Shown: positions 14,401-60,000 of the stretch, one piece after another
Layout of the letters: each line of letters begins with the position of its first letter
Position numbering within the stretch: the first letter of the stretch is position 1
Notes under the pieces: model-generated
Told to the model about the DNA's origin: nothing
Database searches by the model: none
What the model saw: only the letters and a program-made list of their open reading frames with translations
Translations under genes and position numbers: made by a program
Source: Bolinopsis microptera
Lineage: Eukaryota; Ctenophora; Tentaculata; Lobata; Bolinopsidae
DNA: 60,000 nt
Assembly (NCBI RefSeq): GCF_026151205.1
Contig: NC_087072.1
Location: forward strand, 23,269,603-23,329,602
Direction of reading: 5' to 3'

Positions 14401-17400
14401 AATTTTCCACTAACTGACAGGAAGATAAAAGGAAACGAAGAAGCTGAGAAAGTATTCGGAGTAGAGTTAGGGGATAAGAAGGATGCGTTCAACCTAGATC
14501 TGTACAACCTGTATCAGGACATGTTGCAACACGAATGTAATAAGCGAGTTCGTCACAAGCAACACGCGCAAGGATACAGTGACACAGGAATAGCTACTGA
14601 GAAGGACGCTAATGTTAAAACAGGTTTTTTGAACTACTTATATAGTATATAGTACTTTGTAGCTTTGTTATATATATATATATAATAGTATAACTATATG
14701 AGCACGTTCATTCGAGTTTGAGGATATTGGTAAATATTAGTGGCTATTAAAAGGCACGGTCTAGTTGACTTTGTCACACTATGAAATTATTTTAACCCTT
14801 GATGATTAAGATAATTGTCTCATCTTCTAGACAAACTTTGTCACATAACGATGATTTGATCAGGTGATAAGATATTGCCTAAATACGGCCGGCACGGAAA
14901 TGTTTACTTTGTCACACTATGAACATGTGACGGGGTAAATATGGACCCCTTGCTGCTGTGTTTGACAAAATTTTCGAGTGTCAAGTTGATAGGATGGGTA
15001 CATTATATTATGACCATTACCTACATATTTGTCGACTTTTTTCGTTAAATGGTGCGCCCAGGTTTACTCCGTCACACATTTAAGAAAATATATGAGGAAT
15101 GTTTAGGACACCCTGACATGGAATGCTGAGTAGTGTAGGATTACTTGATGACCTGGAAGTGCTAGGAATTGTTATAATATCATACAGTCGCAAGCAAATA
15201 ACACACAGAAGGCACAAATAGGTTTACTTTGTCACATATTCTTGATGATATCTGAACATGTGTGAAATTGAGCAAATATTGATATACCAGCTTAAACACC
15301 CTATATTACGTACTGGATCAATCAATGCACCAGTCACATTAACTATTATGTGGTAGTAATATCTTTACAGTGTCACAATTGAAACATCACAACATGGTAA
15401 AAAAACACATTAATTTTGTCACAAAAACTATTATAACTCTGTTTGCTCCTTGCTGGAAGATAACTAGTATATCGAAATTTGTTTGATGATAAAGTTATAT
15501 TGAATTCTAATAGAAATAATATGGTGAACTTCAAAATAGGGCAAGTAATGTGAATTTCGTCACATAAGATGTTTTATAAACAACTTTTAGGTTTATTCAT
15601 GGGTTGTAGACCATCCCCTCCTGTAGCGATTATTAGAATGTGGAAATTCGAGCGTAATAGTATATATTTAGACAGTTATTACATCAGTAACCCTGTTCGG
15701 TTCTTATACAAACGGTATGTAGATGATGCTGGTTCCTTAGCCAAATCCAGAGAAGAAGCACTGGATATGTTACAACGCATAGCCGACCAGGATCCCGATA
15801 ACAGAATCAAGTGGGAGATTGAGTTCCCGTCTACCCCTGCGGATTTTGTCCCGTTCCTGAGTACGGAAATCCGGATCGATGAGGAAGGAAAAGTGCACCA
15901 CAGATTCTACAGGAAAACCCAGAACAAGGGGATAACATTACACCAGAAGTCACACCACCCGGACTCAGTGAAGGAGGAGTGTAAGAAGAACTTCTACCGT
16001 AATGCCACCATTGCTTCCTCAGGACCCCAGGAACTCGATCATTCGGTTAAGATCATCGATGATCTCTTAAAGAAAAATGGACACCAACCTCTGAGTCATA
16101 ACGCAAGGAACAGGAGGACTAGGAGAAGACGTCAAACCACACCTGACTCTGTCCCACTCACCTTACCATTCATCTCTGGAACAGTTTGTAATAAGATTCG
16201 CAACTACATCAAATCTAACAAACTCCCCATCAGAGTTATTTTTACACCTGGTAAGAAGTTACAGGACATCTTCTGCCGCTCTCGTCCACTGGATAAGAAG
16301 ACTTGTGACCTTGGTAACCCTAACAATTGTGAGATCTGCCCTAGACTCACAGGAACAACATGCTCAACAAAAGGAGCTATTTACTTAGTTACTTGCGAGT
16401 TATGTGGTAAGAGATACTGTGGGGAAACTGAGAGAAGCCTCCATGCTCGTCTGATGGAGCACAGACAGGCTGCTAGGAATCCTAGAGCACATCCAGAGAA
16501 TGGGGTTGGACAGCACTACGCATCTCTACATCCTAACCGAACCCCAGTTTTATCTTTCAAGTTACTTGATTTACAGAGTAAAACTGTTCGTAGAAAGATT
16601 GTAGAAGCGATGTATATATTGAGATTAAGTCCTGAAATGAATGATCGTTCTGAGTTGAGTTATTTGTACAAATATTTAGTCGATGTTTAACTAGTAAATA
16701 ATGTATTGATAGGACTATCTTGGATAGTAACCATGACAACCGAGTTATCGTTGCTTAAGTGCTGATTTTATCATTAGTTTTTACACATGAACTGTGAATT
16801 CTGAACAACCAGTTTTACGTTTACTAATTAGTTTAGTATCATGAGTAGTACAGTATTTAGTTGTATTAGCTTACATTTCTTCTTGTCGTATTTTTTGTTG
16901 TTTTGACATTTTTTGCAATTACATTTTTTGGGTCATATTTCGTAAATTTTATTTCTCTGTTTTTGTTTTAATGTTATTTTAAATTTCTTTCCGTCGTTAA
17001 TTTTTACACATGTTTAACAATTTTATTACAGAACTGAAGAAGACGTTGTTACGTGGAATGATTATTTCAATTCAATAAAGTTTCTAGCCTAAAGTTTGCT
17101 GCTTCAATTTGTTCGCAAGTTAAGAGTCTAAAGAGAAATTCTCCAAGAGAAATCACATTTTAGTGACTTAGCAACATTTAACTTAACATCGTTAAACTTG
17201 AGCTCTGATGTGCTGGACAATAATCTACCAATTATTTCTAAAAGAATATTGAAAATTAATAGAGGTATAATTCTTCAAAATAGGGACAAGAAATGTTGAC
17301 TTCGTCACATCATTTTTGTGACAATGTTAACATCAACTGCCCTCTCTTGAATCAACTGTATCGTCCATACTCCTTATATGGAGTTTTCCCGCATTAAGAA

Positions 17401-19793
17401 CCAAAATCAGGTTGAAATGATTTCGGCAATGCACCCAAAATTGAAAATTCTATAAAATGTGACAGAATTAACCTTATTTCCCAATAACTAAGTGCGTTTA
17501 TTAGGCAACCATACAAAACAGCATATTTTAGGGCTGCAATCGATAGAAGAACCATCACATAATAAGTTAAAAAGGTTTTGAGGACACCTCACAGTAAAAA
17601 AGAGGTATGTGACAAAGTTATCCAAATATTGCCGTATAACCATTGGATCCGTGCCCTTTAACTAATGGTGTATCATAATTGTTAGATTGACCTAATCTAC
17701 TATATTTCAGACAAATGAATGTTAATTGAGCAGCTACAGTTAACTAAGTCACAATAATTTGTATTTCTGAGCAGTGCATATTGGAGTATGGGTCACGTGG
17801 CTAATGTTCAGAACTTCTGAACATGCTAGGTTAATAGATGCCAAAATTAAGCCGCTATCGTCAAAAGCACTATTATTTTTGTTTACCAATATCCTCAAAC
17901 TCAAATGAACGTGTCCATATATTTTTTTGAAACGTTAAAGGTTGGAGGTAATTTATCTTATTACATCTCTATAATTAAGACGGGTACCCTGCTAGTCTCT
18001 ATCATTAGGACGGGTACCTTGCTAGTCTCTATAATTAGGACGGGTACCCTACTAGTCTCTATAATTAGGGCGGGTACCCTGCTAGTCTCTATAATTAGGA
18101 CGGGTACCCTGCTAGTCTCTATAATTAGAAAGGGTACCCTGCTAGTCTCTATAATTAGGACGGGTACCCTGCTAGTCTCTATAATTAGGACGGGTACCCT
18201 GCTAGTCTCTATAATTAGGACGGGTACCCTGCTAGTCTCTATAATTAGGACGGGTACCCTGCTAGTCTCTATAATTAGGACGGGTACCCTGCTAGTCTCT
18301 ATAATTAGGACGGGTACCCTGCTAGTCTCTATAATTAGTACGGGTACCCTGCTAGTCTCTATAATTAGGACGGGTACCCTGCTAGTCTCTATAATTAGGA
18401 CGGGTACCCTGCTAGTCTCTATAATTAAGACGGGTACCCTGCTAATCTCTATAATTAGAACGGGTACCCTGCTAGTCTCTATAATTAGGACGGGTACCCT
18501 GATAGTCTCTATAATTAGGACGGGTACCCTGCTAGTCTCTATAATTAGGACGGGTACCCTGCTAGTCTCTATAATTAGGACGGGTACCCTGCTAGTCTCT
18601 ATAATTAGGACGGGTACCCTGCTAGTCTCTATAATTAGGACGGGTACCCTGCTAGTCTCTATAATTAGGACGGGTACCCTGTTAATCTCTATAATTAGGA
18701 CGGGTACCCTGCTAGTCTCCATAATTAGGACGGATACCCTGCTAATCTCTATAATTAGGACGGGTACCATGCTAGTCTCTATAATTAGACTCTCGTTATT
18801 TCTAGCCCGATTTACAAGACCTTATTTCAGTTGTAGTGAAACATGTTAAAATGAAGTACCTAGCTGAGAAGCTAACGGTTGACCCGGTAAAGTTACGTGG
18901 ACCCCAGATAAAATACCACCCTCATATGGAAGTAAGAGTCTGGGACCGACAAATAAAGAATCAGGGAGGGCGGGAGGAAGTGATGTGGAACAAGGCTAAC
19001 TACGCGCGTTGCAAGAAAGCAGAGTACGCTAAGTCGCTGGGTAACCGCTATGATTCTTACTACCTCTACAAAAGGGAGGTAGCGCAGAACACGCGGCTCA
19101 CTTATTCGCGGAACAACTTCTTCTTCAAGTGGGTTTACTTCCACGCGGACACGGAGCAGCCGTACGAACTGCACGCTAAGGAGGCTGCGCTGATGCACCG
19201 GTGGACAGAGTACAAGGAAGAGCGCGACAGTGCACTGCGGCAGATAGAGTTGCAGGACATTCAGAAGTACGCTCATGTCACACGAGTGCTGGGAATACCA
19301 CCTATTTACCTGCCTACTCACAAGGTCTTTTTTGCTTTTACATTTAATTCAAAATATTTTCTATATTTTCTTGTTTTTGGTTTCTTTGTGGTGTTTAGTC
19401 GAATTAACTAGCTTCATTAACTAGCTAACTAGCTAAGTAGTTACATAACCCATTAACTAGCTACATAACCCTCATACTTTATTATTCCAGCTGCCGAAGC
19501 CAAAGTGGTTTCGAAACAACACGATATCTAACCTGCAAGGATGGGAGATAGCACGGTTACAGGCTAAGCGGGAGCAGGGTGCTGTGAGTTCAGAGGAAGC
19601 AGACAAGGTGGAGATGCCAGCTCGACCTGCTCGCTTTAACGAGCTGATAGTGGGGTGGCACAACACGGACCAGAACAGGGTGCTGGACTCTGACTACCAT
19701 TACGGCACTCCCAGAACTACCAGAGATCCTGTACCTCTGCCTGGCAGTCTCAGGACCGCCAAGTCTATTATTGAACCTCCGCAAGCAATGTAA
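2332..19793 (+). CDS. Gene A: unrecognised charged protein, multi-exon (5' end outside or unseen)
   Basis: Four exons join on the + strand: 2332-2473, 14393-14623, 18831-19324 and 19491-19793, ending at TAA 19791-19793. The product visible here is about 388 residues, hydrophilic, rich in K, R, E and Y, without a signal peptide or membrane segment. I do not recognise a family. Aromatic and basic clusters such as YHPHMEVRVWDRQ and NNFFFKWVYFHADTEQ suggest a folded or scaffold protein, but no motif supports an enzyme. Phases agree between exons 2-3 and 3-4. The junction 1-2 is not settled. The start codon lies upstream or in an undetected exon. All introns except the last (166 bp) consist almost wholly of minisatellite or transposon. 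WDR24 follows about 1 kb downstream on the same strand. Confidence 0.75.
2475..14375. repeat. Giant intronic minisatellite, 41-bp unit, about 290 copies (11.9 kb)
   Basis: The unit is ACTGGTCTAGCAGGGAGATA followed by CCAGCTGTATTTATAGTTACT. Most copies are 41 bp. Shorter 38-bp copies read ACTGCTCTCAGGGAG and a few early copies are 44 bp. Variant positions (tctaGc/tctaTc, ataCcag/ataAcag, gttact/gctact/gtttat/gttcct) are shared in blocks, showing higher-order duplication. It fills the whole intron between two gene A exons, starting one base after the donor GT and stopping about 17 bp before the next acceptor AG. Confidence 0.97.
14393..14623 (+). CDS. Gene A, second visible exon
   Basis: The acceptor is CTTTATTTCAG at 14392 and the donor CAG|GTTTTT follows 14623. 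The open frame reads ESNFPLTDRKIKGNEEAEK and later LYNLYQDMLQHECNKRV. It ends one base into a codon, which matches the two-base start of the next exon (GTT, valine). The upstream exon ends in phase 2, while this acceptor needs phase 1. An AG three to seven bases further in (exon start at 14400) would restore the frame, so the exact 5' edge is uncertain. Confidence 0.72.
14624..14694. repeat. AT-rich intron start with (TA)n
   Basis: A short AT-rich stretch with a TATATATA run lies between the gene A donor and the left terminal inverted repeat of the 3.2-kb element. Nothing else is seen in it. Confidence 0.6.
15569..16690 (+). CDS. Penelope-like RT (partial) with C-terminal GIY-YIG endonuclease
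   Basis: The frame opens inside the RT domain with YKQLLGLFMGCRPSPPVA (the QxxGxxMGxxxSP region) and carries the catalytic YVDD box near residue 50. A linker rich in R/K (RNRRTRRRRQ, about residues 181-190) precedes a cysteine-containing stretch and the GIY-YIG core AIYLVTCELCGKRYCGETER near residues 270-290, with the downstream R..EH helix. Full PLE proteins are usually about twice as long, so the N-terminal half is lost. The first ATG is simply the first in the frame. There are no internal stops, so decay of this part is recent. Penelope proteins copy their own RNA and are primed at nicked or telomeric ends. Confidence 0.9.
   Translation: MFYKQLLGLFMGCRPSPPVAIIRMWKFERNSIYLDSYYISNPVRFLYKRYVDDAGSLAKSREEALDMLQRIADQDPDNRIKWEIEFPSTPADFVPFLSTEIRIDEEGKVHHRFYRKTQNKGITLHQKSHHPDSVKEECKKNFYRNATIASSGPQELDHSVKIIDDLLKKNGHQPLSHNARNRRTRRRRQTTPDSVPLTLPFISGTVCNKIRNYIKSNKLPIRVIFTPGKKLQDIFCRSRPLDKKTCDLGNPNNCEICPRLTGTTCSTKGAIYLVTCELCGKRYCGETERSLHARLMEHRQAARNPRAHPENGVGQHYASLHPNRTPVLSFKLLDLQSKTVRRKIVEAMYILRLSPEMNDRSELSYLYKYLVDV
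17034..17060 (+). ncRNA. Possible degenerate hammerhead ribozyme core in the PLE 3' region
   Basis: CTGAAGA (17034-17040) fits the hammerhead CUGANGA box. It is followed by a short stem (ACGT, TGTT loop, ACGT) and then GGAATG where GAAA would be expected. Hammerhead motifs are known in Penelope-like element termini. The second box deviates, so this copy is probably inactive, or the match is by chance. Confidence 0.3.
17971..18788. repeat. Minisatellite, 30-bp unit, about 27 copies
   Basis: The unit ATAATTAGGACGGGTACCCT (plus GCTAGTCTCT) repeats with very few substitutions. As 30 is a multiple of three, both strands have long open frames (314 and 269 codons). These are periodic ten-residue repeats, not genes. 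Each unit contains a KpnI-like GGTACC palindrome. The array ends about 40 bp before the acceptor of gene A exon 3. Confidence 0.95.
18831..19324 (+). CDS. Gene A, third visible exon (largest)
   Basis: The acceptor CTTATTTCAG ends at 18830 and the donor AAG|GTCTTT follows 19324. With two bases completing a codon from the previous exon, it encodes about 164 residues: VVKHVKMKYLAEKL.., YHPHMEVRVWDRQ.., FFFKWVYFHADTEQPY.., and ends at LPTHK. Tyrosine, lysine and arginine are abundant and helices with E/K/R heptad-like spacing are likely near the end. No known domain is recognised. Confidence 0.85.
19491..19793 (+). CDS. Gene A, terminal coding exon
   Basis: After TTATTATTCCAG the frame continues in phase 0: LPKPKWFRNNTISNLQGWE. 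It ends PPQAM-stop (TAA 19791-19793) after 100 codons. The tail is proline-, arginine- and threonine-rich (YHYGTPRTTRDPVPLPG) and probably disordered. The upstream 166-bp intron contains a short run of CTAGCTA-type repeats. Confidence 0.85.
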   Translation: MPKPKWFRNNTISNLQGWEIARLQAKREQGAVSSEEADKVEMPARPARFNELIVGWHNTDQNRVLDSDYHYGTPRTTRDPVPLPGSLRTAKSIIEPPQAM

Positions 19794-20022
19794 AGAAGAG
19801 GGTTCTACAATCTACATATTGTACAATCTACAATCTACATATTGTACAATCTAAAACTCTACAATATAATGTCAATGAACAATATGCAACTCTTGTCGGC
19901 TTCTATTCTTCTAATTTGTATTATATAATATTATTTGAGGTCTACTTACTTGTACTCATGGTATTATTATTATAGATTTAAACTGTATTATTTTACGATC
20001 TTCCTAGTAGTTAGTACTGACA

Positions 20023-20200
20023 GCAAGTAGAGCACAGTCCCTATAATACAGCCCCTATACTATTAAAGTATAGGCCATAGGGGTATTACTATTATAGTAG
20101 TGTAGTGTTTTGCAAGTAGAGCACAGTCCCTATAATACAGCCCCTATACTATTAAAGTATAGGCCATAGGGGTATTACTATTATAGTAGTGTAGTGTTTT
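20023..20200. repeat. Tandem duplication of an 89-bp hairpin-forming unit
   Basis: Two essentially identical 89-bp copies (20023-20111 and 20112-20200) begin GCAAGTAGAGCACAGTCC. Inside each, CCCCTATACT..AGTATAGG.. and CCATAGGGG form an inverted repeat, and TACTATTATAGTAGT is a further palindrome. The copies lie just downstream of the gene A stop codon. Confidence 0.85.
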
Positions 20201-20504
20201 GCATGAGGTATAAGGACAATTTGGAAGTTTTAAATTAGATTAGTAACTTGAAGCTATCCATCGAGCTATTAACTCTATTAATCAGTAAACCCTGCTACTA
20301 GAGTATTTAATCAGTAAATGGTATACAGTGCGCAAAGTAGTGGTTGATGTATGAAGTATGGAAAAATCTCTAAGGTTTTGGAATGAGGAGAAAATACAGA
20401 AAAATATATTCGTGAGTCAAATATTCAATTATTATTTCAATTATTATTTATAATATTACTTCTAATTAATGATCATTGAAAAGTAAAAATAAAACATAAT
20501 TTAA

Positions 20505-20795
20505 CTGTGCAGAGTTACTAATAGTGTAATTTAACTGTGCAGAGTTGCTAATAGTGTAATTTAACAGTGCAGAGTTACTAATAGTGTAATTTAACAATGC
20601 AGAGTTGCTAATAGTGTAATTTAACAGTGCAGAGTTACTAATAGTGTAATTTAACAGTACAGAGTTACTAATAGTGTAATTTAACAGTGCAGAGTTACTA
20701 ATAGTGTAATTTAACAGTGCAGAGTTACTAATAGTGTAATTTAACAGTGCAGAGTTACTATAATAGTGTAATTTAACAATGCAGAGGGAGTTACT
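20505..20795. repeat. Minisatellite, 30-bp unit, about 10 copies
   Basis: The unit is AATTTAACAGTGCAGAGTTA (plus CTAATAGTGT). It lies directly upstream of the first recognised WDR24 exon and ends about 15 bp before its acceptor. Each unit contains a GCAG that could act as a weak acceptor. Confidence 0.92.
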
Positions 20796-20832
20796 AATCT
20801 TATGTTTTCAGAATGACTCCCAGTCCGGGAAT

Positions 20833-57576
<36,744 letters not shown>

Positions 57577-57985
57577 GTCACTATAAGGGGGAGGGGAGAG
57601 GGGTGGGGGACAGGCTGCTGATCCTATTAAGGTCACTATAAGGGGGAGGGGAGAGGGGTGGGGGACAGGCTGCTGATCCTATTAAGGTCACTATAAGGGG
57701 GAGGGGAGAGGGGTTGGGGACAGGCTGCTGATCCTATTAAGGTCACTATAAGGGGGAGGGGAGAGGGGTGGGGGACAGGCTCCTGATCCTATTAAGGTCA
57801 CTATAAGGGAGAGGGGAGAGGGGTGTGGCACAGGCTCCTGATCCAATTAAGGTCACTATAAGGGGGAGGGGAGAGGGGTGGGGGACAGGCTGCTGATCCT
57901 ATTAAGGTCACTATAAGGGGGAGGGGAGAGGGGTGGGGGACAGGCTCCTGATCCTATTAAGGTCACTATAAGGGGGAGGGGAGCA

Positions 57986-58195
57986 TAGGTGCAGATTTCG
58001 TTTTGAGGTGAACTTTTAAGTTCCCGAGAAATTTTCTTAAGTTTGCTTTTTTTTTCCTCCTCGGGCACATTCGTAACCTACGGGCCAGGTAAACCTAAAC
58101 TACATATTGACCGTTATGTACGTCGGTATCTGTTGAGGAGCCAAATCATCTGAAAAGCCCTTAACCTATATTTTGCTCAGGCACGTAGCCAGGAG
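57986..58195. mobile_element. Truncated copy of the 58774-59434 element
   Basis: It is near identical to the first 210 bp of the longer element downstream (starting TAGGTGCAGATTTCGTTTTG and ending CAGGCACGTAGCCAGGA) but then returns directly to the 55-bp array. The shared left junction with the array (GGGGAGCATAGG) indicates that the element was copied together with the array. Confidence 0.7.
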
Positions 58196-58773
58196 GGGAG
58201 GGGAGAGGGGTGGGGGACAGGCTGCTGATCCTATTAAGGTCACTATAAGGGGGAGGGGAGAGGGGTGGGGGACAGGCTGCTGATCCTATTAAGGTCACTA
58301 TAAGGGGGAGGGGAGAGGGGTGGGGGACAGGCTGCTGATCCTATTAAGGTCACTATAAGGGGGAGGGGAGAGGGGTGGGGGACAGGCTGCTGATCCTATT
58401 AAGGTCACTATAAGGGGGAGGGGAGAGGGGTGGGGGACAAGCTCCTGATCCTATTAAGGTCACTATAAGGGGGAGGGGAGAGGGGTGGGGGACAGGCTGC
58501 TGATCCTATTAAGGTCACTATAAGGGGGAGGGGAGAGGGGTGGGGGACAAGGTCCTGATCCTATTAAGGTCACTATAAGGGGGAGGGGAGAGGGGTGGGG
58601 GAGAGGGGTGGGGGACAGGCTGCTGATCCTATTAAGGTCACTATAAGGGGGAGGGGAGAGGGGTGGGGGACAGGCTGCTGATCCTATTAAGGTCACTTTC
58701 TATTAAGGTCACTTTAAGGGGGAGGGGAGAGGGGTGGGGGACAGGCTCCTGATCCTATTAAGGGGTAGGGGAG

Positions 58774-59434
58774 CATAGGTGCAGATTTCGTTTTGAGGTG
58801 AACTTTTAAGTTCCCGAGAAATTTTCTTAAGTTTGCTTTTTTTCCTCCTCGGGCACATTCGTAACCTACGGGCCAGGTAAACCTAAACTACATATTGACC
58901 GTTATGTACGTCGGTATCTGTTGAGGAGCCAAATCATCTGAAAAGCCCTTAACCTATATTTTGCTCAGGCACGTAGCCAGGATTTTTCTTGGCTGTCCAT
59001 GTCGGCGAGCGAAGCTGCAAGCTGGTCAGGGGTCTGGGGGCGCGGCCCCCAGCGGGGTCCAGGTAAGGGGCGGACCACATTGGCGGGGGCTAGGGGGGCG
59101 CAGCCCCCCGGAAAATTTTTGCGAAATAGGGTGTTTTAGGCTAAATTGAAAGTTTAATGAATTTACAAAAATGTATGGTTTGGCATAATCATTGCCTACA
59201 ATCCTGACCTGAGTAATTTACCCCTTTGAGACTTTATTTTGGGTTAAAAATTAAGTTTATCGAGAGGAAGTGAAAAATTTTGGTTCAAATTTGGATTTGA
59301 AGCCATGTTTAATTTTTTCTGTTGAGGTCAATTTTTTGCGCAGAAAGCGTTCGATTTTAGGGGGAAAAATGTATGTTTCCTTTTAATTTTTATGGTGCCG
59401 ACGGCACCTGAAATCGACGAAATCTGCAGGGGTG
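58774..59434. mobile_element. TIR element of about 660 bp inside the last array
   Basis: The left end GTGCAGATTTCGTTTTGAGG and right end GACGAAATCTGCAGGGG share the inverted core TGCAGATTTCGT. Internal GTAGCCAGGATTTTTCTTGG and GGGGGCGCAGCCCCCCGGAA are of a kind common in invertebrate non-autonomous DNA transposons. The 62-codon frame at 58961 is not convincing. Confidence 0.6.
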
Positions 59435-60000
59435 GAGGGGAGAGGGGTGGGGGACAGGCTGCTGATCCAATTAAGGTCACTATAAGGGGGAGGGGAGAGG
59501 GGTGGGGGACAGGCTGCTGATCCTATTAAGGTCACTATAAGGGGGAGGGGAGAGGGGTGGGGACAGGCTGCTGATCCTATTAAGGTCACTATAAGGGGGA
59601 GGGGAGAGGGGTGGGGGACAGGCTGCTGATCCAATTAAGGTCACTATAAGGGGGAGGGGAGAGGGGTGGGGACAGGCTGCTGATCCAATTAAGGTCACTA
59701 TAAGGGGGAGGGGAGAGGGGTGGGGGACAGGCTGCTGATCCAATTAAGGTCACTATAAGGGGGAGGGGAGAGGGGTGGGGGACAGGCTGCTGATCCTATT
59801 AAGGTCACTATAAGGGGGAGGGGAGAGGGGTGGGGGACAAGCTCCTGATCCTATTAAGGTCACTATAAGGGAGAGGGGAGAGGGGTGGGGGACAGGCTGC
59901 TGATCCTATTAAGGTCACTATAAGGGAGAGGGGAGAGGGGTGGGGGACAGGCTGCTGATCCTATTAAGGTCACTATAAGGGGGAGGGGAGAGGGGTGGGG

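Larger units (their letters stand above)
15569..17085 (+). mobile_element. Penelope-like retroelement, 5'-truncated
   Basis: A 373-codon frame (15569-16690) carries the C-terminal half of a Penelope-type reverse transcriptase fused to a GIY-YIG endonuclease. The 3' UTR runs to an AATAAA at 17074. The order RT then GIY-YIG is the diagnostic layout of EN-positive Penelope-like elements. The N-terminal RT motifs are missing, so this copy cannot be active. It sits in a gene A intron, inside a larger TIR-bounded region, in the same orientation as the gene. Confidence 0.88.
14695..17921. mobile_element. 3.2-kb TIR-bounded element with internal Penelope-like fragment
   Basis: The left end (about 14695-14735, ACGTTCATTCGAGTTTGAGG then ATATTGGTAAA) is repeated in reverse complement at about 17881-17921 with few mismatches, giving terminal inverted repeats of about 40 bp. 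Between them the motif CTTTGTCACA or a close variant recurs: forward at 14769, 14836, 14907, 15067, 15227, 15413 and 15555, and on the minus strand at about 17315, 17457 and 17608. This is an arrangement like subterminal transposase-binding sites. No DNA transposase is seen, so the element would be non-autonomous. The only coding sequence inside is a retroelement fragment at 15569-16690. Confidence 0.6.
19794..20811. other. Intergenic stretch between gene A and WDR24
   Basis: The stretch holds the presumed 3' UTR of gene A, a short ATTGTACAATCTACA tandem, an 89-bp duplication, AT-rich DNA with a possible polyadenylation signal AATAAA near 20488, and a 30-bp minisatellite. No promoter element can be assigned with confidence. 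Confidence 0.6.

Noticed and set aside
15569-16690. Host GIY-YIG nuclease gene
   Set aside because: The preceding RT with YVDD and the RT-to-GIY-YIG order identify a Penelope-like element.
17905-18849. Long open frames on both strands (SIIRTGTLLV / VPVLIIETSR repeats)
   Set aside because: A 30-bp tandem repeat keeps several frames open. Perfect periodicity at the DNA level and position in an intron argue against coding.

Overview
This window is eukaryotic nuclear DNA and almost certainly comes from an animal. Short exons with consistent splice phases are separated by long introns, mostly with GT..AG ends and frequent GTGAGT donors. The transposons are of metazoan type: a Penelope-like element, a CR1/jockey-group LINE and TIR elements. 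The protein evidence is not enough to name a phylum. Roughly half or more of the window is tandem repeat. Nearly every intron carries its own private minisatellite.

Two host genes, both on the + strand, account for the real coding sequence. Gene A occupies about 1-19,793, with visible exons at 2332-2473, 14393-14623, 18831-19324 and 19491-19793, and ends at TAA. It encodes a charged, K/R/Y-rich protein I do not recognise. Its introns hold 42-, 68- and 26/15-bp arrays (1-2331), an 11.9-kb array of a 41-bp unit (2475-14375), and a 3.2-kb TIR-bounded region containing a Penelope-like RT/GIY-YIG fragment followed by a 30-bp array. Gene B is a WDR24 orthologue (GATOR2 complex, amino-acid signalling to mTORC1). 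It has 16 phase-consistent exons from 20,812 to 57,576, giving about 711 residues of an expected ~790. Only the C-terminal zinc-binding/RING part lies beyond the right edge. Both the WD40 half and the C-terminal helical half are recognisable.

The WDR24 introns contain a CTC-rich element with G-tract termini (23.45-27.5 kb), a 2.54-kb element with an exact 8-bp target duplication and nested foldback arms (28.98-31.5 kb), an internally deleted LINE copy (33.0-33.5 kb), a foldback element (34.7-35.2 kb), a 3.7-kb palindrome (36.7-40.45 kb), GA-rich tracts (40.4-41.5 kb), a 4.5-kb array of a 22-bp unit rich in TCACGTGA (42.5-47.0 kb), a 58-bp array (47.6-49.4 kb), and a CT-rich 37-bp array split by a nearly complete-3' LINE (51.1-57.1 kb). 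A 55-bp array runs off the end of the window.

The most striking pattern is that several minisatellites are built from the exon-intron junction itself. Each repeat unit carries a copy of the end of the exon plus the splice donor, or of the acceptor plus the exon start. WDR24 therefore has splice sites reiterated in tandem at five or more boundaries. A second pattern is a large number of poly-G/poly-C tracts, many marking transposon ends. No tRNA, rRNA, CRISPR or prokaryotic features were found.
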